Of a stretch of 64,000 bases of DNA, positions 33,390-40,723 are shown in pieces (the first letter of the stretch is position 1; each line of letters begins with the position of its first letter). The translations under genes and the position numbers were made by a program. The notes under the pieces are model-generated. The model worked only from the letters and a program-made list of their open reading frames with translations. It was not told the DNA's origin and did not search any database. The DNA comes from JAGPDF01 sp052035735 (GTDB lineage: Bacteria > Acidobacteriota > Thermoanaerobaculia > Multivoradales > JAGPDF01). The DNA lies in NCBI GenBank assembly GCA_052035735.1, contig JBPOHI010000112.1:4043-68042 (forward strand), in the 5' to 3' direction.

Positions 33390-33849
33390 AGCGCACGCGC
33401 AACCGGTAGAGCAGATCTTCGAGCACTGCCTGCTCCTCCGCGGTGAGGTTTCCGGCCGTGCGCTGGCGCAGCACATCGAGCAGGTCGATATGCAGGCGGG
33501 CCGCCTCGAGATTCTCCATCGTCTGTCCATCGGGCAGCGCGGCGTCGCCCAAATAGAACGGCACCGGTTCGGTGAGCACGCCGACGAGATCGAGAAAGGT
33601 CGGTCCCAGGCCCGCGGGAGTGCCCGGGATCTCGAGCCGTGGCGCGGCAGCGCTGGGTGCGGCAGCGGCGGCCTCGGTGGCGGATCCCGGCGGGAACTCC
33701 GGCCCGGCCGGACGGCTGCCCGCATCCACCACGGGCGTCTCGGCCACCGGCGCTTCGGCGACCTGCGTTTCGGGCGGCTCGACGTAGTCCTCCCGCACTC
33801 GCCCATCCGGGGTGAACATCCGTCGATCTGTGACTTTGATCTCGCCCAC
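33370..33849 (-). CDS. DUF1844 domain protein
   Basis: A 159-residue protein. The N-terminus has VTDRRMFTPDGRVRE, followed by a disordered Ala/Pro/Glu linker and a C-terminal DUF1844 helix bundle (FLDLVGVLTEPVPFYLGDAA, HIDLLDVLRQRTAGNLTAEE, LEDLLYRLRVRYVQ). Small proteins with this domain are common in Acidobacteriota and related phyla and have no proven function. The start is a GTG. It is the first gene of the DUF1844-TPR-DUF4388 operon. Confidence 0.82.
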   Translation of the reverse strand: MGEIKVTDRRMFTPDGRVREDYVEPPETQVAEAPVAETPVVDAGSRPAGPEFPPGSATEAAAAAPSAAAPRLEIPGTPAGLGPTFLDLVGVLTEPVPFYLGDAALPDGQTMENLEAARLHIDLLDVLRQRTAGNLTAEEQAVLEDLLYRLRVRYVQKRG

Positions 33850-33943
33850 GGGCCTGGATTTCTTTTCGCTATGCTAACAAGCGCGCTTTCGCATCGGCAA
33901 CCGTCCGCCCCGAAGGGCGGCGAGACGAGGAAGGCGCTTCGAG

Positions 33944-34807
33944 ATGCCAGAACCCACGCCACCGCCCCCCTCTGCTGTCGCAGCCGGCGAAAAGCCCGCT
34001 GTCGCCGCCACCGACCTCGCCCGGCTGACCGCTCTGGTGGCGCGCCTGCGCGCCCCCGACGGCTGTCCATGGGACCGGGAGCAGACCTTACCCGATTTGC
34101 GGGCCTATCTGCTCGAAGAGGCGCACGAGGCGGCAGCAGCCCTGGACAGCGGCGACCGCGGCGAGCTCGTCTCCGAGCTCGGCGACCTGCTCTTTCAGGT
34201 CGCCTTCATCGCCCGTCTCGGCGAGGAGTCGGGGACCTTCTCGCTCGCCGCCGCCGTCGACGCCGTCGAAGCGAAGATGATCGCCCGCCATCCGCACGTC
34301 TTCGGCGGCGAGACGCTCGCTTCGGCCAAGGAGGTCCGGGAGGCCTGGGAGCGGCGCAAGGTCCGGACGCAGGAGGGCGAGCGCCGGTCGCTGCTCGATG
34401 GGGCCACGTCTGCTTCCCTGCCGTCGCTGGTCGCGGCCTATCGCCTGACCCAGAAGGCCGCCGGCGTCGGCTTCGACTGGCGCGAAGCGAGCGAAGTCGT
34501 CGAGAAGCTCGACGAGGAGATCGCCGAGCTCAAGGAACTGCTGACGGAGACAGCCGCCGCGACCGACCTGCGCGCGCGGCGGAGCGAAGAGGTCGGCGAC
34601 CTGTTGTTCACTGTCGCCAACCTCGCGCGCCACCTCGACATCGACCCCGAAGGCGCGCTGGCGGCCGCCAATCTCAAGTTCCGGCGCCGCTTCGCCGCCG
34701 TCGAGGCCGGCCTCGCGCGCGACGGGAGGAGCGTCGCCGAGGCGACGCTCGACGAGATGGAGGCGCACTGGCAGGCTGCCAAGCTCGACGAGCGGCAGCC
34801 GGGCTAG
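33944..34807 (+). CDS. mazG: Nucleoside triphosphate pyrophosphohydrolase MazG
   Basis: A 287-residue enzyme that hydrolyses NTPs and dNTPs to monophosphates and pyrophosphate, cleaning the nucleotide pool. Two MazG domains are visible. The first has LRAPDGCPWDREQTLPDLR, the metal-binding LLEEAHEAA (EExxE) and ELGDLLFQVAF. The second has GFDWREASEVVEKLDEEIAEL and SEEVGDLLFTVANLAR. A Pro/Ala-rich N-terminal tail of about 25 residues precedes the family start. A GAGGAAGG Shine-Dalgarno supports the ATG at 33944. Confidence 0.95.
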   Translation: MPEPTPPPPSAVAAGEKPAVAATDLARLTALVARLRAPDGCPWDREQTLPDLRAYLLEEAHEAAAALDSGDRGELVSELGDLLFQVAFIARLGEESGTFSLAAAVDAVEAKMIARHPHVFGGETLASAKEVREAWERRKVRTQEGERRSLLDGATSASLPSLVAAYRLTQKAAGVGFDWREASEVVEKLDEEIAELKELLTETAAATDLRARRSEEVGDLLFTVANLARHLDIDPEGALAAANLKFRRRFAAVEAGLARDGRSVAEATLDEMEAHWQAAKLDERQPG

Positions 34808-34821
34808 GCGCACGCCGCCCG

Positions 34822-35973
34822 ATGAAGATCGCTCTCGTCTGGAACGGCCCCGTCGCGCTCGATCGCATCTCGTTCCGGCACGAGAACTATCAGACCGGTT
34901 GGAGCGCCCTCGGCCACGACACCGTGCTGGTGACCGCGGCGGAGCTCGCCGGCGGCTACGCCGACAGGTCCATGCTCGTCGCGCATCGCGACGAGCTCGA
35001 GCCGGTCGCGACCTGGCGCCGACTCGGCGCCGACGTCGCCTGCGCCGTCACCTGGCACCGGATGTCGCCGATGCTCGGCGCGATCCGCGCGGCGGGAACG
35101 AAGGTCGTGGCGATCGCCGATTCGGACGGCCAGGTCGGCTTCGCCGCCCATCCGCGAATCTCCTGGCAGCGCATCGGCGCCTATCAACCCCGCGTCGCTG
35201 GCCAGCTGCGCGCCCTGCGCTACTTCTGCCGGCGATTCGCCGACAGCGCCCTCCGGCGCGACCCCGAAGAGCTCGAGTTCGTCGCCAGTACGCGCGCCTC
35301 CGACCGCGTCGTGCTCGGCAGCACCCCGGCGATCGCCCGCTTCTCGCGTTTCCTCCGGCAACAGCAGGCCGGAGAGCTCGCCGCGCGGCTGCGCGAGGTG
35401 CCGTTCGCCGTCCCGGCGGAGTTCTGTTCGCGCCCCATTCCGGCCAAGGCCGACCGCATCGTCGCCATCGGCCGGTGGAGCGATCCGCAGAAGGACGCGC
35501 CTCTCCTTCGGGCCGCTCTGGCTCACTTCTTCGCCCTCCGCCGTGAGAGTGAGGTCGTCATCTTCGGGGCCGATGCCGAAACGGCCTTCGGCGAGCTCGC
35601 GCGAGACGAGCGCCGCCTCCGCCTGGCCGGTATTCAGGAACCCCACGTCGTCGCCGAGACCCTGGCGGCGAGCCGCGTCGCGCTGTTCTCGTCGCGCTGG
35701 GAGACCGGCCCTCACGCCGCGACCGAAGCGCTGGCTCTCGGTGCGACGCTGGTGGCAGCGCCGATGCCCAATCTCGCAGGCATGGTGGCGGGAGATCGAT
35801 TCGGAACACTTGCCGCGAGCCGGCGGCCGCAGGCGCTCGCCGCCGCGCTCGCCGCCGAAACCTCCGCATGGGACCATGGCCATCGCGACCCGCGCGCCAT
35901 TGCCGCGCATTGGCGCGCCCGAGTCTCTCCCGAAGCGGTCGGCCGCAGCTTGCTCCAGACGCTCTCCGCCTAG
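34822..35973 (+). CDS. Glycosyltransferase (GT-B fold, group 1-like)
   Basis: A 383-residue cytoplasmic or membrane-peripheral transferase. The N-terminal Rossmann half starts MKIALVWNGPV. The C-terminal half shows IVAIGRWSDPQKDAPLLRAA, VVIFGADAE and the acceptor/donor motif VALFSSRWETGPHAATEALA with the conserved Glu region of group 1 enzymes. The sugar donor and acceptor are unknown. It follows mazG by 14 nt. Its TAG stop shares the palindromic CTAG with the stop of the convergent GT-C gene. Confidence 0.78.
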   Translation: MKIALVWNGPVALDRISFRHENYQTGWSALGHDTVLVTAAELAGGYADRSMLVAHRDELEPVATWRRLGADVACAVTWHRMSPMLGAIRAAGTKVVAIADSDGQVGFAAHPRISWQRIGAYQPRVAGQLRALRYFCRRFADSALRRDPEELEFVASTRASDRVVLGSTPAIARFSRFLRQQQAGELAARLREVPFAVPAEFCSRPIPAKADRIVAIGRWSDPQKDAPLLRAALAHFFALRRESEVVIFGADAETAFGELARDERRLRLAGIQEPHVVAETLAASRVALFSSRWETGPHAATEALALGATLVAAPMPNLAGMVAGDRFGTLAASRRPQALAAALAAETSAWDHGHRDPRAIAAHWRARVSPEAVGRSLLQTLSA

Positions 35974-37871
35974 CCGGATCCGGCGCCCGCCGTGGTCAGG
36001 GCGAAGAGTGCGCCCTCGTCGTCGCGATAGAGCTCGCGGAAACGCGGCGACGCCGCGACGCCCTCGACGATCGCCTCCGGGACGAGCGCGCGCGGCAGCA
36101 GGAGCTCCCCGGCACCGAGCTCGAGGAGCTTGTGCGCGAGCTCGTCGGGCCGGTCGAGGAGCGGCAGGACGAGCTCGTAGCGCTGCGGCCCGCTCCAGTC
36201 GCCGAGCAGCGCCGCCCCGCCGAAATCGTGCAGTCGCTCACCGTGCAGGGCGTAGAGCGGCACCTGGTCGAGTCCGTGTGCCCGCCGGAAGAGCAGCGCC
36301 CGATAGAGCGGAACGCGGCGTCCGAGATGCGCGTCGATCGCCGCCACAGTCACCGGCAGCGGCCCCAGGCGAAAGGAGTGCCACGCGGCGTAGGCCGAGC
36401 CAGCCGCCAGGCTCGAAAGCAGCAGAACGCTCCCGGCCACGGCGGCGCGCCGCGGCCCCGCAGGGCCGCGCGCGACGCCGCGCTCGATCAGCTCCCGCAG
36501 CGCCTCGACCAGCAGGACCATCAGCAACGGCGAGAAGAACATGAAGTAGCGCGCATCGCGGGGAAGGGCCAGAAAGGCGACGGCATAGCCGGCGAGGGTC
36601 GCGACCCAGAGTCGCGTCCAGGGCCGACGCCAGGCGGCAAGAGCGAGCAGGGGTAGCGCCACGACGACCAGCGGCGAGGCCGGCGGCTGCTGGTTGGTGC
36701 GCGCGCGGTCGACCACCAGGTCCCAGCCGAGGGAGAGGAGGTCGCGCCCGCCGCGGCGCCAGTCGAACGACAGCCCGGAACCGGCAACCTCGGTGATTCC
36801 GCTCCAGTCATTCTGTCCGAAGAGCGGAGCCAGGAAGGGAAAGAGCGGGTTGCCCGAGAGCGCCCAGACGAGCGCGTACCATGGCCCGCCGGTGCACAAC
36901 GCGGCGCCGGCAAACTTCGCCATCGCACGCAGACGGGCGCCCCGTCCGGCCTCCCAGCCGGCGGCGAACGCCAGCGCGGCAACCAGATAGAGACCGAGAT
37001 ACTTGGTCGCCGCCGCCCAACCGGCGAAAGCTCCTGCCGCAAGCAGCCAGGCCGGGCTGCGATCGCGCCGCCAGCGCTCGAAGGACAGCGCCGCAGCGGT
37101 CGCGAACAGGGTCAGGAGGGGATCGATGTAGGCGGAACCGGCGTAGAGGATGACGATCGGCTGGCCGATCCAGAGCGCGACCGGAAGCAGAGGCCAGAGC
37201 GACGCGGCCGCGCCGCCGAAAGCGCCGGCAAAGCGCTCGCGCCCCCAGACGACGAGCAGCAGCCCGGTGACCGTGGTCGCGAGCAGCGACACACCGTGCG
37301 TCGTCGACGCCCGGCCGAGGAGCAACGCAGGGGCGAACAGGGTCTCGGCCAGCAGCGGGAAGACCGGCGCGCGGAGATTCTCGACGAAAAGGTAGCGCCC
37401 CTGTTCGGCGAGACTGCGGGCGAGCGGCAGGTGGTAGACGGTGTCGTCCCAGGACACCGGCGGGTAGAGCGCCAGCCAGACCGGACCGGCGAGCGCAGCT
37501 GCGACGAGAACGCCTCGCCCGGCTTGCTGGCGGCGCGTACCAGCGAAAAAGGAGGCGAGCTCGCGCCGCACCGGCGCGAGCCGGTTTCGCCAGGCGATCA
37601 GGGCGACAGACGCGACAACGGCCAGCGAGACCGCCCCGAAGCGGCCGGCCGCTCCGATGAGAAACAGGGCTTGTCCGAGCACGCCGAGCCCGATGGTCAA
37701 TGCCAGCCCCAGGCAGAGCTCGTCGTTCGGCGGACTTCCATGGTGCGGCGCCGGCGCGCAGTGCGTGAGCTTGGCCGCGAAGGCGCCGCCGGCGGCGAGC
37801 GCGAGGACGGCGAGCCACGCCGCGTAAACGAGCGGCGAAAAGAGGAGCAGGCTGTCGGCGAACGTCGGCAA
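35970..37871 (-). CDS. GT-C-type membrane glycosyltransferase (PMT/ArnT-like)
   Basis: A 633-residue protein with about 11 membrane segments. After the first helices comes a large loop with VSWDDTVYHLPLARSLAEQGRY: acidic residues in the first periplasmic loop, typical of polyprenyl-phosphate-dependent GT-C enzymes. Later are LFAPALLLGRAS, AGWAAATKYLGLYLVAALA, GGPWYALVWALSGNPLFPFLAP and a soluble C-terminal part. It would add a sugar to a lipid or protein on the outer face of the inner membrane. The start is a TTG 11 nt after the stop of the GT4 gene, with a weak ribosome site. Confidence 0.8.
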   Translation of the reverse strand: MPTFADSLLLFSPLVYAAWLAVLALAAGGAFAAKLTHCAPAPHHGSPPNDELCLGLALTIGLGVLGQALFLIGAAGRFGAVSLAVVASVALIAWRNRLAPVRRELASFFAGTRRQQAGRGVLVAAALAGPVWLALYPPVSWDDTVYHLPLARSLAEQGRYLFVENLRAPVFPLLAETLFAPALLLGRASTTHGVSLLATTVTGLLLVVWGRERFAGAFGGAAASLWPLLPVALWIGQPIVILYAGSAYIDPLLTLFATAAALSFERWRRDRSPAWLLAAGAFAGWAAATKYLGLYLVAALAFAAGWEAGRGARLRAMAKFAGAALCTGGPWYALVWALSGNPLFPFLAPLFGQNDWSGITEVAGSGLSFDWRRGGRDLLSLGWDLVVDRARTNQQPPASPLVVVALPLLALAAWRRPWTRLWVATLAGYAVAFLALPRDARYFMFFSPLLMVLLVEALRELIERGVARGPAGPRRAAVAGSVLLLSSLAAGSAYAAWHSFRLGPLPVTVAAIDAHLGRRVPLYRALLFRRAHGLDQVPLYALHGERLHDFGGAALLGDWSGPQRYELVLPLLDRPDELAHKLLELGAGELLLPRALVPEAIVEGVAASPRFRELYRDDEGALFALTTAGAGSG

Positions 37872-37882
37872 GTCCGTCGCCC

Positions 37883-39121
37883 TCAGCCGTCCGCCAGTGC
37901 GCCGAGCAAGCGCTCGTAGTCCGCTGCGAGCCGGTCCCAGGCGTAAGCCGCAGCGCGACCTCGGGCCGCTTCGGCGAGCTCCCGGCGGCGCGGCTCGTCG
38001 GTCAGTAACTCACGGATCGCTGCGGCGAGCGCCGCCGCCGAGGGCTCCGTCATCCGGCCCTCCACCCCGTCGCGGACGAGTTCGTCCACCGCGCTCTCCT
38101 GGGAGCGGCAGTGGACCACCGGCAGGCCCGCCGCCATCGCTTCGAGGGGAACCAGGCCGAAACCCTCTCGTGCTGAAGGGTGCACCGCGACCTTCGCCGA
38201 ACCGAAACCGCGCCAGACCGCAGCCAGCGACTGCACCGTCCCGTGAAAAACGACGCGGTCGCGCACTCCGAGCGCGGCGGCCCGCGCCTCGAGGCGGGGA
38301 CGCTCCGGTCCGTCGCCGAAGATCGCGACCAGCGGCCCGGCGCCGCTCGATGCGCCGGAAAGCTCGGCGAGCAGCGGCAAGGCATCGATCACCAGCTCCA
38401 CGCGCTTGTGCGCGAGCAACCTCCCGGCGACGACGATCGGCGGTCCGGCCGGGGCAAGGGCGGCTTCCGCGATCGCTCGCTGGACCGCTTCCAGGTCCAC
38501 CCCGCAGGGGGCAAAGGCGACCTCGTCCCCGATGCGATGGGGGCGCAGACGCGCCAAGCGCTCGCTGCCGAGCCGGCTGGTCGCGGCGACGCGACGACCG
38601 AGGCGGGCGGCGGCGCGCTCGAGCACCCGGTAGACCGGCGCTCGCGTTGCACCGAAGTAGGTCTTCCAGTAGGCGCCCCAGACCTCGTACCAGACGACCA
38701 GCAGCGGCACGCGCGCCAGGCGGCAGGCCGCCGCCAGACCCGGCAGATGAAAGAACGGCATGCTCGCCGTCTCGACCACATCGAACCGACCGGGCGAGAT
38801 CGCGAGCGAGCGCAGCGCGAAACCCAGGGCACGGCGATGGCTGCGGCGGCTGTCGGCACGGTAGAGCGCCCGCGGATCGCCGAGCAACAGGCGGTGGACG
38901 AGCGGCCGCGCGCCGTCCTCCGGCGCGTCGTCCACGGCCGGCAAGCGCCCGAAGCCGGCGAGAGTCACGTCGTGCCCGCGCTCGGCGAGCGCCTGGGCGA
39001 TCTGGTGATTTCGCGACTCGATCCCGCCGGCATGGTCGGGGTAGAGCGCCTCGTTGAGAATCAGCAGTCGAAGCGGGCGTCCGCCCCGCAGCGGGGCGCG
39101 AGCGGAATCGATGCCGGTCAA
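37883..39121 (-). CDS. Glycosyltransferase family 4 protein
   Basis: A 412-residue GT-B enzyme. It starts with RLLILNEALYPDHAGGIESR and NHQIAQALAERGHDVTLAG (donor-side Gly-rich loop). The second domain has IVVAGRLLAHKRVELVIDAL, VAIFGDGPERPRLEARA, VVFHGTVQSLAAVWRGF and VHPSAREGFGLVPLEAMAAG with the EGFGLVPLE signature of GT4. It probably builds cell-surface polysaccharide together with the neighbouring GT-C enzyme. The best start is a TTG one nt after the stop of the tesA-like gene; no ATG or GTG lies near the family start. Confidence 0.88.
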   Translation of the reverse strand: MTGIDSARAPLRGGRPLRLLILNEALYPDHAGGIESRNHQIAQALAERGHDVTLAGFGRLPAVDDAPEDGARPLVHRLLLGDPRALYRADSRRSHRRALGFALRSLAISPGRFDVVETASMPFFHLPGLAAACRLARVPLLVVWYEVWGAYWKTYFGATRAPVYRVLERAAARLGRRVAATSRLGSERLARLRPHRIGDEVAFAPCGVDLEAVQRAIAEAALAPAGPPIVVAGRLLAHKRVELVIDALPLLAELSGASSGAGPLVAIFGDGPERPRLEARAAALGVRDRVVFHGTVQSLAAVWRGFGSAKVAVHPSAREGFGLVPLEAMAAGLPVVHCRSQESAVDELVRDGVEGRMTEPSAAALAAAIRELLTDEPRRRELAEAARGRAAAYAWDRLAADYERLLGALADG

Positions 39122-39122
39122 C

Positions 39123-39905
39123 TCAGCGCTCTCGCGCCGCTCCGGCAGCGCGCGGGGCCGGCGCGAGCAAAGGCTGGAGGGCGTCCGCGACGAGTCGCGC
39201 GACGATGCGCTGACCCTCCGCGGTCGGATGGATGCCGTCGGCCTGGTTCAGGCCCGGATCAGCCGCGACGCCGGCGAGGAGAAAGGGAATGAACGGCAGG
39301 TCGAGCTCCTTTGCGAGGCGCACATAGAGCGCCTCGAAATCCCGCGTGTAGTCGGGCCCATAGTTCGGCGGCATCTTCATCCCGGCAAGAACCACCCGCG
39401 CTCCAGCTGCGCGGGCCCGTCGCACGATCTCGCGCAGATTGGCTTCGATTCCGGGGACCGGCTGCCCGCGCAGGCCGTCGTTGGCGCCCAGCGCGAGGAC
39501 CAGGATGTCGGGCTGCAGCGACAGCAGCCAGTCGACGCGCGCCAACCCGCCGGCGCTGGTGTCGCCCGAGACGCCGGCGTTGACGACCCGCACCGGCACT
39601 CCGCGTTGGGCGAGGAGCTCGCCGGCGATCGCCGGGTAGGCGACCTCCTCGCCGAGACCCAGGCCCGCCGTCAGGCTGTCGCCGAGAAAAACTACCCGCG
39701 GCAGGGGCGTTGCGGCCGGCGTCGCGGACGATGCCGTGGCGCCGGGCTGCGCGGCCGCCGCGGGAACCGCGACGCTCGAAGGCGGCGGGCCTTCGCGACC
39801 GCAGCCAGCAACCGCGAGGCCCTGCAGGAGCCACCCCAGCGCCAGGGCCGAACCGCGGAGCCGACGGGAGGTCCGCCAGGGTCCGCTGCGACGGCCGAAG
39901 CTCAT
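39123..39905 (-). CDS. tesA: TesA-like SGNH-family lipase/esterase, predicted lipoprotein
   Basis: A 260-residue SGNH hydrolase related to E. coli TesA (thioesterase I / lysophospholipase L1). Signal peptide with a lipobox VAGC (about residue 28) indicates a lipoprotein, unlike soluble periplasmic E. coli TesA. Blocks: I FLGDSLTAGLGL with the nucleophile Ser, II NAGVSGDTSAGG, III LGANDGLRG, V DGIHPTAEGQ with Asp and His. It stands divergent to ybbA and ybbP exactly as in enterobacteria, which supports the name. The ATG at 39905 precedes the signal peptide. Confidence 0.88.
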   Translation of the reverse strand: MSFGRRSGPWRTSRRLRGSALALGWLLQGLAVAGCGREGPPPSSVAVPAAAAQPGATASSATPAATPLPRVVFLGDSLTAGLGLGEEVAYPAIAGELLAQRGVPVRVVNAGVSGDTSAGGLARVDWLLSLQPDILVLALGANDGLRGQPVPGIEANLREIVRRARAAGARVVLAGMKMPPNYGPDYTRDFEALYVRLAKELDLPFIPFLLAGVAADPGLNQADGIHPTAEGQRIVARLVADALQPLLAPAPRAAGAARER

Positions 39906-40000
39906 TTTCTTTTCGCCAGGGATCTTTTCCCGCGGCTCGATCGTAGTGATGACGAGAGGTATACCCACGGCGCCATGCTAACCTGCCCCGCTCCTGCACG

Positions 40001-40723
40001 ATGAATCCGCTCCCTCCAGCCATCGAGCTCCGCCGGTTGACCAAGCGCCTGCCGTCGGGCGACCGCATCCTGACCATCCTCGACGCGGTCGATCTCACGA
40101 TCGCCACGGGCGAGTTCGTCGCCGTCCTCGGTCCTTCCGGGAGCGGCAAGTCGACGCTGCTCGGGCTCGCCGCCGGCCTCGACCGGCCGACGAGCGGCGA
40201 GGTGAGGATCGACGGCGAAGTGATCCAGAACCTCTCCGAAGACGCTCTCGCCCGCCTGCGCCGGCGGAAGATCGGCTTCGTCTTCCAGTCGTTCCAGTTG
40301 CTCGGCAACATGACGGCGCTCGAGAACGTCCTCCTGCCGCTCGAGCTCGGTGGGCACGAGCGACCGCTCGAACGCGCGCGGCAGCTGCTCGATCGCGTCG
40401 GTCTGGGCGAGCGCGGGCATCACTATCCGGCACAGCTGTCGGGCGGTGAGCAGCAGCGCGTCGCCCTCGCCCGTGCCTTCGCGCCGCGGCCGGCGATCCT
40501 CTTCGCCGATGAACCGACGGGCAACCTGGACGGCGCCACCGGAGCGCGAATTCTCGACGTCCTCGACGAACTGCGCGCCGGCGTCGCGGCGACCCTCGTC
40601 CTGGTCACGCACGATCCGTCGATCGCCGAGCGCGCCGACCGGCGGATCTTCCTGCGCGACGGCCGGGTCGAGCGGATCGAAGGGCGGCCTGCGCCCGCGC
40701 CGGGCGCGACTTCGGCGCCATGA
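40001..40723 (+). CDS. ybbA: ABC transporter ATPase YbbA-like (LolD/MacB type)
   Basis: A 240-residue ATPase: Walker A GPSGSGKSTLLGLAAGLD, Q-loop FVFQSFQLLGNMTALENV, signature LSGGEQQRVALARAF, Walker B ILFADEPTGNLD and switch His VLVTHD. This group powers FtsX-like permeases of the MacB/LolD type rather than import. Its stop overlaps the ybbP start by 4 nt and the divergent neighbour is tesA-like, reproducing the enterobacterial tesA-ybbA-ybbP set. The substrate is not known. Confidence 0.92.
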   Translation: MNPLPPAIELRRLTKRLPSGDRILTILDAVDLTIATGEFVAVLGPSGSGKSTLLGLAAGLDRPTSGEVRIDGEVIQNLSEDALARLRRRKIGFVFQSFQLLGNMTALENVLLPLELGGHERPLERARQLLDRVGLGERGHHYPAQLSGGEQQRVALARAFAPRPAILFADEPTGNLDGATGARILDVLDELRAGVAATLVLVTHDPSIAERADRRIFLRDGRVERIEGRPAPAPGATSAP

